From: Malania oleifera
Taxonomy: Eukaryota > Streptophyta > Magnoliopsida > Santalales > Ximeniaceae
Assembly (NCBI RefSeq): GCF_029873635.1
Contig: NC_080423.1
Coordinates: forward strand, 95,141,191-95,205,190
Direction of reading: 5' to 3'
DNA: 64,000 nt
Part shown: piece by piece, positions 1 through 11,800 of the stretch
How the letters are laid out: each line of letters opens with the position of its first letter
Position numbering within the stretch: the stretch's first letter is position 1
Made by a program: the position numbers and the translations under genes
The notes under the pieces: model-generated
The model's input: the letters and a program-made list of their open reading frames with translations, nothing else
Told to the model about the DNA's origin: nothing
The model's database searches: none

Positions 1-240
1 TCACTAAACATGTGTTGCCTACAGAGGTGTTAATAGTGAATGTGTAGCTTATAGTTCACCGCTACTTTCATTTGCTTTTGTGAATGTTTATTGCTTCTTC
101 TTACTCTACATCTGATGATTGTGAATTTGGTTGTGGTGAAACCATGATATACTTTCAACTGACCAGTTAAGCAAGAGTGCTACAACTAGAGCCACACAGC
201 GGGCTCAACTCTTTTCATCTTCCCACAAGCTTAGTTTTCC
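1..240 (+). mobile_element. Ty3/Gypsy LTR remnant cut by window edge
   Basis: The first 240 bases resemble the right half of the LTR at 54397-54852: both share a 'taaacacatgttgcttaca'-type stretch, a run of T-rich sequence, and an end with 'ctacaactag.gcca'. The similarity is moderate, so this is an old, diverged relative. Only the LTR part is visible, and no internal region follows it. Strand is assigned from the matching orientation of the 54397 LTR. Confidence 0.55.
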
Positions 241-514
241 GGTTCGGTCAGTTTTTAACTGATTACAGGAAATTTTAATCTTTAATTATTAAAATATAAT
301 TGGGCTTGGGCCACGGATTATAGTACAAAATGGACTCCAAGAGCAGGCCTGTTCTCCTAGAGTAGGGAAACCCAAGCCTGCTGCCCATGAATGTGAATGT
401 TCAGTGGTGCAAGGTGACATTTTATAAGGAGTAGTGGACTCTCAATTTTTTTGATGTAGCCAATTCAGGACAAATAGAGCCACAGAGGGGAGTGCCTGCC
501 TTGTGAGGAAACTA

Positions 515-653
515 GATTCCACGTCTTTTCCCTTGTCCCACATTGTTTGGGAAGAAGGGAATAGCCCTCATCCACATTTATAAAAGATTCCAGGTCTTCT
601 CTCATGTCCCAGTGTTTGGGAAGAAAGGAAGCCCTCATCCATGTTTATAAAAA
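515..653 (+). repeat. Imperfect 70-bp tandem duplication with TATAAA-like ends
   Basis: Two adjacent units (515-584 and 586-653) both begin 'gattcca.gtctt', carry 'gtttgggaagaa' and 'ccctcatcca', and end in 'tttataaaa'. The units look like a duplicated LTR promoter segment, but no LTR ends are recognised around them. No gene is seen in 241-514 either. Confidence 0.6.
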
Positions 654-659
654 GCTTCC

Positions 660-949
660 CTCCCCACCTGAATCAATTACTCAAGCTTGGTTTACTTGAA
701 GCTTTAAATAAATTAATAACTAATCTAAATAAGCCCATCACCCTTAAGCATATTTAAACCTATTAAATGAGCCCATGAACAAGCCTAATCCGAGCTTATT
801 ATCGAGCCTAACCAAGCTGCTCATGAGCAGAGCTCGTGTTTGCTCAAGCTCGGCTTGTTTATTAAATGAGTTTGAAAACTGGGCTTTGGGAACATCATTC
901 ATAATGAACAAGCCCAAACGAGCTCTTACTGAGCTGGGTTAAAGTCATT
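660..949. repeat. Unclassified repeat-like segment rich in GAGCT/AAGCC words
   Basis: This stretch repeats words such as 'gagcttatt', 'gagctcgtg', 'caagctcggcttg' and 'caagccc', and contains the 12-bp palindrome 'tgctcatgagca' near 818. That composition is typical of hAT-type plant MITEs, but clear terminal inverted repeats and a target duplication were not found. No coding signal is seen. Confidence 0.3.
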
Positions 950-1110
950 TATAACAAGGTAGGAGCATATGATATATATGCTCCAGCTTGAGGGGAAGTG
1001 CTACAGATTATCATGTGTTAGTAAGGTTATTATCGTTTGTTGATGTATATGCAATATATTATAAATGAAAGAGGATACCTTACTATTCTACATCTCCACT
1101 TTAAAAACTT
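950..1110 (+). mobile_element. Copia 3' end fragment (polypurine tract plus LTR start)
   Basis: The segment repeats the tail of the copia element at 20105-20322: 'aggagcatatgatatatat' followed by 'ctccagcttgagggg' and then a diverged LTR containing 'catgtgttagtaag'. It is the same family in the same orientation, with no pol sequence before it. It is an old fragment. Confidence 0.6.
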
Positions 1111-1344
1111 CTCTTTTCTTCTCTTCTTTTTCTTTAACATGCTTGATGAGTTGATAATGCATGTGCCTATGCTGCACTTCGTTTCTTTTCTTTTTTCTTT
1201 GCAGTGATGCTTTTAATGCTTTATTCTTCTTTCAGGGGAATCACTCTTTTTCCTTTGTATTTTCCTCTTCATTAATCATTATGCAAATTACTTGTTACTG
1301 GCATGACATTGGCTGTGTGCATGGAGTATGTGTCATTGACATTT

Positions 1345-1651
1345 GCTAAAAGATTAAGCTTTTAGGTGATGGTTCAAGAGTGTATTCTAGCAATCCAATG
1401 CTCTCTTTTACATGTGACCTTGTCTCACACATGAAGAGGTAAAAAAAATAAAGCTTGAAGCCTTGAACAAGCACGTGAAGACAAATACAGCAAATTGCAC
1501 TATAATGGGCATAATGGGAGAAAACACAAACAGTAAGACTTGAACCCTGGACCTGCCAGGACCCTAGTTCTAATACCATGCTGAGTCACCACTTCATCTT
1601 AAAGCATAAACTTTTAAGTGGTGAGCCAACACTGTGTCAAGCTATCCAACA
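1345..1651 (-). mobile_element. TRIM-like miniature LTR element, copy 1
   Basis: Read on the minus strand there is a 73-bp LTR (1579-1651), then a primer-binding-like site 'tggtattagaact' (1566-1578, like the tggtatcagagc site complementary to initiator tRNA-Met), a short leader with 'ggtccagggttcaagtctt', and a shorter partial LTR at about 1345-1392. LTR length and leader layout match copies at 4689-5136 and 54874-55155. It is non-coding. Confidence 0.55.
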
Positions 1652-1693
1652 ATATTTACACCAATGCTGGCCCACAAATGACGTTGTCATTAG

Positions 1694-2425
1694 CATAGTT
1701 GTCAAATCAAGACTCGAATCGTGAATTGAAATTCCAATTTTGGGAATTGAGAATCGAATCGTAAGATTTGGTAAAAAAATTTAAAATCAATTCTAAATGG
1801 CATGCATATATTGGTATACAAACAACAAGAAAAATAATTAAATACACATAAATTTTAACAATAAAAAAACCATATTTTATGTGTATGCTTTCCCTAAACA
1901 AATGAAAAGTAAGAGCCTGAGTTAGGAAATATTAATAAAATAATAAACTTTGTGTTGTTTAAGGGAAGGAATCAAGGAAAAGTAATAAAAAAATTAACTT
2001 TTGATGTTGATAAAAAATTAAAAGATTAATATTTCATGCGTATTCTTTCTTGGGATTAAAAAGAAACACAACGAAACAGGAGTACCACATTAGCCAGTAA
2101 GTGTTCCACCCCTTTTCTCAATGGCAGAATGCTATACACCTAGAATGAAGAATGGCATGGCATAGGGAAGACAATATAAGATCTAAAGTTCTATTTTATG
2201 TTAACCTTTTAAACTATCGGATCTGATAGGTCCAGGACATGATAGGTCCAGAATTGTGTGAATCAACAGATTCAGATCGATTTGATAGATTGAAAAGGTG
2301 AAGGATAGATTCAGCAACTATTGAATTGTTTTTAGATTTTCTAGTAAGATTCAAATCGATTTGGTATGGAATTGATACGAATCATATGAATCAAATCATG
2401 AATTTGTAAGATTCTAATAACTATG
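1694..2425. mobile_element. hAT-like MITE, 732 bp
   Basis: The ends are inverted and related ('catagttgtcaaatc' against the reverse complement of 'attctaataactatg'), and both are rich in 'gaatcg/gaatcat' words. Flanks 'gtcattag' (1686-1693) and 'gtcgttac' (2426-2433) look like an 8-bp target duplication with two changes, as expected for an old hAT insertion. There is no coding capacity. Confidence 0.5.
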
Positions 2426-2684
2426 GTCGTTACAGCCTCGAAGGATGATGATTTGTTTGGAACTGCATGAAACATCAATATAGTTATTACACATCAGAAG
2501 GTTAGTTTCTTATTCAATGCTATCAAAGATTCAAAGGAATATGTAAAAACACACGCACACACATAATTCCTATGAATTTAGAAGGATCTGTATTATTCAT
2601 GGTAACTTGCCTACTTTTAATTTCTGATATCAAATGATTTTTGCAAGTCTAGGGAGAAATTAAGTAATATTATCTATGTGCAAA

Positions 2685-2843
2685 CACATGGTTGCACTTT
2701 CGGTAGATAGTTGTTAATGTATTTGATAAGTCTTTTTCTTTCTTTTGTTTTCTTTTCTGTTCTTCACATGTTTGCACTTTTAGTACATAGTTGTTAATAT
2801 ATTGATGAGACATTTTCTTTCTTTTGTTTTCTTTTCTGTTCTT
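2685..2843 (+). repeat. 80-bp tandem duplication of the polypyrimidine tract before an exon
   Basis: Two adjacent units (2685-2764 and 2765-2843) share 'cacatg.ttgcacttt', 'agttgttaat' and the tract 'tttctttcttttgttttctt'. The second unit runs directly into the acceptor AG at 2853-2854 of the GOLD gene, so the 3' splice-site support region is doubled. Confidence 0.8.
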
Positions 2844-2854
2844 TTTTACTGCAG

Positions 2855-5800
2855 CGAGGTCTTTGCAAATTCCCCTTTCTTTATTCTGGCAGAGCATGAT
2901 GCTGCAACCGAAACAAGGTGAATTTCCTGAATTTTTTAGTGTGTTTTTTCAGCACCCTATTTTCAGTTTCTAGTTCTTTAGCTCCCCCTCCTCCCCCCGT
3001 TTCTATTTCCACAGGAAAAATGATGATTATAAAGAGATAACTGTTTCAGCTGGGAAAACTTACGAGGTTTGTTTTCTTGCTTTTTAAGAAAAAAATTATT
3101 TCTTCACACATGAAGATGATGATTCATGTATTTAAATTTTGCAATTGGATATAACTTGGCAACTTCACTCTCTTCACATTTCTAAGGAAATAATACGTAT
3201 TTTTTTTTTATAACAAAAGAATATATATTAAGAGGGAAAAGGAGATTACAACCTAAAAGAGGACAAGTAATTCTCGAGTAAAAAGAAAACAAAAACAAAC
3301 AAAAACCTCACTAAGAAATTGACTAAGAAATCCCTCTTTTCATGGGCTACTTCAAGTTCGCTAATATGTGCTGACCCAGTTCTTTGACTTCCCTTTTGTG
3401 CCCATCCAAATGATCTTCTTACTTCCAGGAATGGATAACCACAAACTCAACTCATCCAAAAATTGTTGTGCTTCTAATCCTTCCCATTAACCTATTTTAC
3501 AGGAGTGGGCGAAAGACCATCCTTGCATTGCTGCTATTGACCCATTCCATCCTCCTCAAATATTGAAATACCCTCTAGACCTTTGATCAGATATGGTGGC
3601 ACGTATGATCTATCTCTATGTAAATGTGATGATTAAAAAACATAGCCACATTGTAATCTCATTCAAAAGCAAACTACCATCATGTGCAAGCTCGCCAATA
3701 TCATCACTATTGTTATCCGATTCACAGCTTCCCATTTTTCTTTCCATACTATTGCTACCCCTGATATCTCTCTTCTTCTTCTTCTTCTTTGTTTTCTTCT
3801 TCTTCTTCTTTATCTTCTTTGTTTTTATTTTTTATTTTTTTATAGAAAAGGGACTTAATTTACAAAAAAAGAAAAAGAAAAAAAGAGAGGAAATCGTGAA
3901 TAGAGGAGGGTAAGGTATCCTCCTAAAAACAAACAAAACAGTTATATTAAAGCCCCCCCTCCAATCTCTTTGAAGGATATTATAGCAAAACTCCCTGGGA
4001 AAAACCCAAAGAATGAGCCCAAAAGGAAGTTAAGAAAATAATCTTTCCCATAATGGATGCAAGGGATTTGTTTTGCCATTAAAAATCCTGGCATTCCTTT
4101 CAATCCATGAAGTTTGAAAAAGGGGAAAAACAACATATATCCTTTTACTTCTCCCAAAGCCTCTATACCACCTGTTAATAAAGCATCTGTGGCCGCACCA
4201 ATCCCTAATCAAAAACTGAGAACAACTAATAGGCCCAAAGCTTCTTAGCCACTGAAAATGGAGAAACAAGTGGTCAACAGTTTCACTCATCTCAAAACAC
4301 AACACAAAATATCTAGATTGATATCTTTATAAAACCGCCTCACTTGAGTGGTAAGCTTATTAAGAGCCAAAGTTCATATGAAAGCCTTGATCTGGAAAGG
4401 TACCTTAGCTCTCCTAATAAAGTTGCTCAAGGGAAAATAGGAAGGGTTTGGGGTTTTCAATACCCAAGAAAGGAAAGATTTTGTTGATAAAGAACAAATA
4501 GAATTCCCCATCCAAGTCCTTGAATCACCCCCATTTGAGGAACAGAAGTGTCCAGCATTCTCAATGAAATGGCCATATCATCAAACTCTCTCATTGAGAT
4601 TTATGGAAAAATGAAAATCCAGAGAGAGCCCCCCTCCAAAGAATAAATTATAAAAAGCATAAACCAAGGTGTTAAGGCTTTGAAACCATGTTAGATTATC
4701 ACTTTACCTAAAACTTAAGCTATTAGGTGTGGGCCAACAATATCTATCAAGCCTTAACACTCCCCCGCACTTGCAGCCCAATTGCATGTGGAGAGATAAA
4801 CACACAATAAACAACACCCATTACAGGGTATAAGATAATTTTTCACAACGAACTGTAAATGTGGGCAACAAGACTAGAGCCCAAGACCTCCTAGCAATTG
4901 TGGCTCTGATACCATGTTGTAAAGTTAGAAATGGAGGAGAGAAGAAAAGAAGGAGAGAAGAGAAGGGGAGAAGAAGAGAAAAAGAGAGGAAAAAAGCTGC
5001 ATGGCAATTTTCCTGGAGTCTATGTACAGCTCCAGGTCTGCCCTCTTATATATTATTAATAATTATAAAATCTTAAGGACAAAATACCTCAATTAACACA
5101 ACCTAATTATTAAAATAACGTATTCTCTTCTAACACAAGGCATTATGGATGGAAGACAGTTTGAAATGACGAGCAACCAAAGATTTCAAGGAAACCTCAT
5201 CCACACGATTCTCCTCCCGAAATTGAGTAAGATTTTTTTGTTTACCTTTTGTATCCGAACCATTATGATGCAAACTGTAGTTGATTTTAATTACCATATG
5301 CCATCTCGAAGGCTCGTAGCCCTAGCTCCCTCACTGTCTTACGAAGGCTCGCTGCTTCCCATCCTTCATTCAACTTTGAGCTTGGCTGCTGTCGAGATCT
5401 CTTCTCTCAAAGGCCACAATGACGGGATAGGAGGAACTCTTGAAGGCTCTTCATGCTTCCTAGTCGCAACTATAGGAGAGTATAAATTAAGGACTTGTGA
5501 TGGTTCTCTCTCTCTCTTGAGAAGGACTTTCACTCACTTTCTTGATCGAGATGCTGTTAGTTATTGATGATGGGGATTTATTCGGTCCGGATCAAAGGGA
5601 ATTCCTTCGATCTGAGATTGGATAGAGTAGGGAAGGTTCGAGCTTTGTTCGTTCTTGAGAAGTAATCTTTAGTACAATTGGTGGGTTCAATTTTCTTCAG
5701 CTGCAGCAAAAATGGTTATTACAGGGGTTCTCATCTCCTGTTGGAAGTTTAAGCAATTCGTAGTTCTTGGGTGGATTTTGTTGATAATTGGGTGGTGATT

Positions 5801-8800
5801 CATGTGATGAGGGCAGGGAAATTCTTGGAATTAGGGCGCGGATGGAGAGGCAAAAGATATTCTATCTTTGTCCCTGAAGGATCCAAAGACGATGAGTGGT
5901 TTTGGTTGGGAAAGAGTTTGATGTTTTAGTGAGCTCATGTTTGTCAGGCATTGATGGAGATGATAGTAAAAAGAGTTATGAGAATTGATCCTGGACTCAA
6001 ATAGTATGAGGAAAAACTGATGCTGATGGAGTTTGTTCAATTCCTAAGGTTGGTGCTGGCTCGATTCCAAATGATGAGTTCACTTGATTCTTAAGGATGG
6101 AGTTCGGTCAATCCCTAAGGATGTGCCAGAGATGGTGTGTGTTTGGTGTAGGGGGAAGATGCAAGAGGAGACCCTGCTGTCAGCTTTGCATGAACAATCA
6201 ACATTGCTAAGGGAGAAGGTTCAGGCAGAGGAGGTTACACCAGGTTACACAAGAGGCAGCTAGGGTGTTTTGCATGAACGGTGGGATGATGAGGGTTGGG
6301 TGGGCTGTGCCTGGGTCTTCGATGGTTAATTTAGATATGGGTTGGCTGTTTGAGAGCAATAAAAGGCTTCTAAAATTTCTAATGGGCCTGTTGGTTAAGG
6401 AGGCTCAAAAGAAGAATTTTGATTCTATATTGGTCCAGTTTAGAAAGGAGGACATTCAGCAGAGTGAAACACAGTTGGGCCAATCGAAAGGGGCAGCCCC
6501 AAATGGTTTGTCAGGTTTTCGATAAAAAAAAAGGGCCTTCCTATGAAAACTTGTGAGGCTGTGGGAAATCTCTTCTCAAAATAGAAGAAAGACCCGTGTG
6601 GTTCAACACTTCGATCGTCTTCTAACAAGAATGATAGTAGGCTGGTTCCAAGATTGAGTTTGTGGGATCCTCTTCGAAGAATTTTAATTTTTGTGGAGTT
6701 GAAAAACAAGACTTTGTTGTTGGTTTGGAAGGGAATTTAGATGATAAGGGAGTCAATTCAGGTCATCAAAAGAGTTGAAAGTTTTACGCTCGCCGTAAGG
6801 AAGTGCAATCGGGTTTTGAAAAGTGGAAGTATTTTGAAGATAATTGGTATTCATCTGGTGACAAAACAAGAAAAATTCTTAAGAGAGATTCTAAAGGTGT
6901 TTTAAGTATTTTGGAGGAGCCAATTGTTGAGAGGATTAATACAAGGATAGTAAGAGACAGGGGATGCTTTAGAGGATGATAGTGTAGGAAGTAGTGAATT
7001 TGAAATGACGAGAGTTTACTTTTGGATTAAATTTGGGAGCAGCAAGGATTTTTTTCTGACTCTTCTTATGATTATGATTGTCTTGGGGATTTAGTTACCA
7101 TATGTGCCGCCTCCTCCTCTACAAGGTTTAATGGAATTAATATTTTTGAGGACGATGCTGCTAAAGATGCGGAAGGTAAAAGATGGAATTCTACCCAATG
7201 CAGTTCAAGAATCTGCTGTGAGAAACATTCAAACTCAGAATTTGTTGGATAGATTGGGCTTGGGCCTCATCTTGTCTGATTGTGGAGGTAATGAAGTTAG
7301 GCTTGATGGTGGTAAAGTGAAGAAGGGTTAGAGGGAATTAGCGAATTGAAGTGTTTGGTGAACTATGATGGGAAGGGATTAAAGAGGGGCTTTATTGGAT
7401 AAGTTCAGCTTATTATTATTTTTGTTTATTTTTTTTATTTTTATTTTTTCTTGTGTTCTTTGCTGTTGTTTTTCTTTTTATTTTTGAAGATTTAGCATCC
7501 TTGCTTTGATTGTACAACCTCTTTCTTAATATATCTTCTTATATTGTCAAAAAAAGAAAAAAAGAAAAAGTAAAAAAACCGTGTGCCATAAGGAATCAAC
7601 CTCTAGGGGGAACCTCCATAATCATTTTCCAAATTGAGAAATATTTTTAGAGAATATTTCTTCTAATCGTGTCCCAAAAAACTTTGTTTGGCTCAGTGCG
7701 CTGTCTAAAAAGATGAGGAAAAGAAGTGGGAAATAAAAATTCCTGAGCCATAGGTCTTTCCAAAAACAAATCTAGGAACCCCTCCTCACTTCAAAATTTA
7801 GTGTGAAGGGTGAAAATTGAGTAAATCAGGGAAATAGACCTCGACAGATTCCCCAAAGAACATCTCAAACATGCATTGGTATCGCACTATTTCCCATCCA
7901 ACCAAAACTTACTACATATAGCTCTATACCATAGAGAATTATCTTCTCAGGGGAAGCACCACAACCATTTAGCTAAAATAGTGGTGCTTCTAGGCACAAA
8001 GTTACCAAGACCCAACCCCCCTCCTTATTAGACCTACAAACCTCCGCCCAACTCACTATATGGTCCCTACGACTCCCCACACCAAACCACAAAAAATCTC
8101 TCATGATTCTCTCATTCTTACTAGCAATATTCACTAGAATTTTAAAACAGATAAAGTATAAAGCATAATACTAGAAAGACAAGCCTGGGTATGGGTAATT
8201 CTAAGAGAAAAAAGGGCACCCTTCCAACAATCTAATCCATTACCCTTTCCACTGCTAGATTCCAAAAATCCGCTCTTTTAGGATTCCCTCCCTGCAGGAC
8301 CCCTAAATAAGTTAGGGACCAATCCAATAAACCACACCCCACATCTACAGCCCAATCACTAGTTCTCTCCATGCATACATTTAAGGCTGCTAAACCACTT
8401 TTCCCCCATATTAATTTTAAGCCCAAAAATCCTCTCAAAAACTTGAACAACCAAAATTTTTCTAAATGAAAGGTTATGATCCTCAAGGAAGAAAATGGTG
8501 TCATCAGAAAATTGAAGATGAGAAACCACCTCCCGCTCATTCCTCACACCTAACCCTTTAATCGACCCTCTTTCAACTGGCCTATCCACTATCCTACTAA
8601 AAACATCAACTGCAAGGATGAACAGAAAGGGAGATTATGGGTCTCCTTGTCTAATGTCTCTAGAAGCAATAAATCAAGATTGAGGTTCACCATTAGCACT
8701 AACTAGAACCACGCATTAGACAAACAGCCACTAATCCACCTGCACTAAGGCTCCCTAAAACCCTTTTTCACAAAGACCTTATCTAGGAAACTCGAGCTCA

Positions 8801-11800
8801 CTCTATCATTAGCTTTCTCAACATCTACTTTGAAAACAAGCCCCCTCTTCTTATTTCTACAAATGTCCTCTGCCACCTCATTTACCACCATAATAGCATC
8901 TACTATTTGTCTCCCCCTCACTTATTACTAATGTCCAGAGGAATAAATGAAGTGAAAAGAGCCATCCCCAATATCACAAAGAATAAGTGAACAGAAAAGA
9001 ACAGAACTTTGGAGATGAGCTTCTATAGACTAGCATGTGTACAATAGATGGCTTCTCTGACATCCCACACACTGCCTAGCCCATGCTTAACCTTGTGCCA
9101 AATAGATGTGAGAATGGAGGGAGGGTGCTTTACTCAAATTGGAATTTGAAAAAGCTTATGATATGGTGAGTTGAGGTTTTCTCGACCAAGTGATGGCTAA
9201 GGAGGAGTTCGAAAGGGTTTGGAGAAGTTAGATTAAAGGGTGCTTATCCACCATGTTTGTCATAGTGATCGGTTATCCGAGGGAGTTGAGGGTTAAAATA
9301 AAGGGAACCTCTCTCCCAATTTTTTTTTTTTACTTTCACAGTTGATGTGTTGAGCAAAATGCTTAGCCATGCTCAAGACCTTGATGTGATTCGCACTCTT
9401 AAGGTTGGCTAACAGATGGTTGTAGTATCCCATCTTTAGTTTGATGATAATAGCCTTCTTTTTCTCGAGGATAGTATTGATAAATTTCAAAAGGTTTTAA
9501 CCTTAAAATTTTCAAAAAAATTTCAAGATTGAAGATCAACATGTCTAAAAGTGGTGTCCCAAGCATTAACATGAGAAGGGGTGAGTAATGGGTTTTGCTC
9601 CCTTAGCTGATTGTACTATTTTACACTAGCCTTTTTTGCGTGTATGTGTGGACAATGCGAGTAGCTTTCTAATCCCATGGAATCTTCAATTCAAGAGATC
9701 TCTAAATGATAGGGAGATGGTGGAGTTGTCTTCCTTGTTGTCCGTATTGAACAATTGCAACTTATCTTTGGGAAGGGATGTTCATTCTTGGTATCCGGAT
9801 TATTCAAGGGTGTTTTCTTGTAAATCATTCTTTGGATCTTGGACCTATTAAAAAAATCTCCCTTTTCTCTTTATCTTGTTATTTGGAAGGTTAAAGTTCC
9901 CCAAAAATAAAGATGTTTGTTGTGCTTAACAAAATTAATCCTGATAACTTGCTGCAGATTAGGAGACCTTTGAAGGCTCTCGCTCCAGTCTCCAGATGTT
10001 TCCCTGCTCTGTTATAGGAATTCTGAAACAGCCTCCCATCTCTTTTTGCATTATGAATTTGCATGGAGGATTTGGAATAAATTATTTGGTATTATGGAAG
10101 AGAGTTGGGTTTCCCACTAACAGTGGAAGAGTTGTTAGTCATCTCTTTTGTTGGCTCTGGAAGAAAGAAGGATAGGGCAGTCCTGTGGAAGTGTAGCAAG
10201 TATGCAGTTTTATGGGGTTTATGGTTGCATTGTAACATGCAGATTTTTTCTTCGAAGAAGTTGAATTCGTTTTGGTGTCAGTCTTTGACTTCTTTATGGT
10301 GTATTGTGTTTGGAGTTTTTAGGGATGCTAGTTTTTCATGATTTAAATAGGGATTCGAGGAACTGGTTGGCTTGATTTTTATTGTTTTAGTTTTTTCCTG
10401 GTTTGAACCAGATTTTTTTGGGAGATGTCTTATTTTCGCTAGTAAATTCATTCCCTTTTAGTGAAATTTCTTTTGCTATACATAAAAAAATTCCTATGGC
10501 CAGTAGTGCCAGCATCCCTTAGCGTTGATCCAGCAGCAGCTTTGCTTAACATACAAAACCAGTAGCTGGCCATTGATCTTGCAGATCCACCTGCATTAGT
10601 GGCAGAGGAAGAAGTTTTAAGGATTAAAAAAAGGGATATAGATTACTAAGTTACAGTGTTCACTCTGGATAACCACCAGATAAGGTGGCAAATAAAGTTG
10701 ATCCACCTGAAGCACAGGCAGGGGCGCTACCAGTAGCGTACCTTCCATATTGAAATTGTGAACCAGATCCATATACGAGGCTATAAGCACCAATAACAGT
10801 TGATTGGGAAGTATATCCAGTAGATCTGGATGGATCTTCTGTTAGGTTCTTATTAGTAGGTGTTTCAAATTACTATTCTCATCTCCAAAATGATTAGTTT
10901 TTGGTTGATATTATAGTATTGGTTAGATACTTTCATTGAATAATTTTGACCCGCCGCTTGGAATCAGATTCAAGGATAGAAGAATTTGGGATTCTGTAAT
11001 AGAGAATTTTCCTAGTAACATATTCGATCGATGGAAAGGTCATTTGCTTCCAAAAGGCAGACTTATTAAAAGTAACTTACCAATATACTTCACTTTGATC
11101 TTTCCTATGCCTAATTATGCGGCTGGAAGGTTTGCTAGATTTCAGAGGAGCCCTGTGGGTCAGTGTGGAGGAGAATTTCAAGTACCATTTGGTTAGGTGG
11201 ACTGTTGTTTCCTTTCCTTATTGAAAGGGTGGGCTGGGAGTATTACATATATAATTGATGATCAAGGCTGTCCTTAAAAATGGCATTGGAGGTCACTAGG
11301 ATCAGCTGGTGAGAATGGTTATTTGCTGGCAGTAGGGAGAACTTTTTTGCTGGTGAGAATTGATGAGTGGCAGTAGGGAGAAGGACCCTCGTGGGGTGAG
11401 ATGTTGGAAGCATATTATCAAATGCGGGAGAACTTTTTTGCTGGCATTTCTTTTGAAATCGTAGATGGTCTGCTTATGTTTTTTGGCATTATGTTTGACA
11501 TGACCAACTCCTCTAAAAAGGTAATCACAAAGAGTTTTTAGGATTGAATGAAACAAGAATGCATCTGTTGGCTGTTGTTTCATGTAGGAGAGGGACTTGG
11601 TAAGGTCATGTTTAAATATGTGGAATGCTTTTTATGGGGCAGAGTGAAAGGGACAGGAGAGGATGAATAATTCAGTTTTACTTCAAGAATGGACTCTTCA
11701 TGGTGGAAGCTACCATTCTTGGATAGAAGAAGGGGAGTAGGGTCAAGATCTTACATTTCAATTTCGATTCAAATTTTGTAACTCCAAAAGTACGGAAATT

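Noticed and set aside
3593-3913. 106-codon open frame with Phe-rich stretch
   Set aside because: It is produced by a TTC/TTTC microsatellite and LINE tail sequence, with no domain or conserved start.
4902-4914. Possible initiator tRNA-Met gene fragment
   Set aside because: Only a primer-binding-length match is present; there is no tRNA cloverleaf around it. The same holds for the B-box-like words in the TRIM leaders and the SINE, so no tRNA gene is called.
5145-5567. 140-codon open frame
   Set aside because: No recognisable domain, no gene context, and it runs from a TRIM-like LTR into old repeat sequence.
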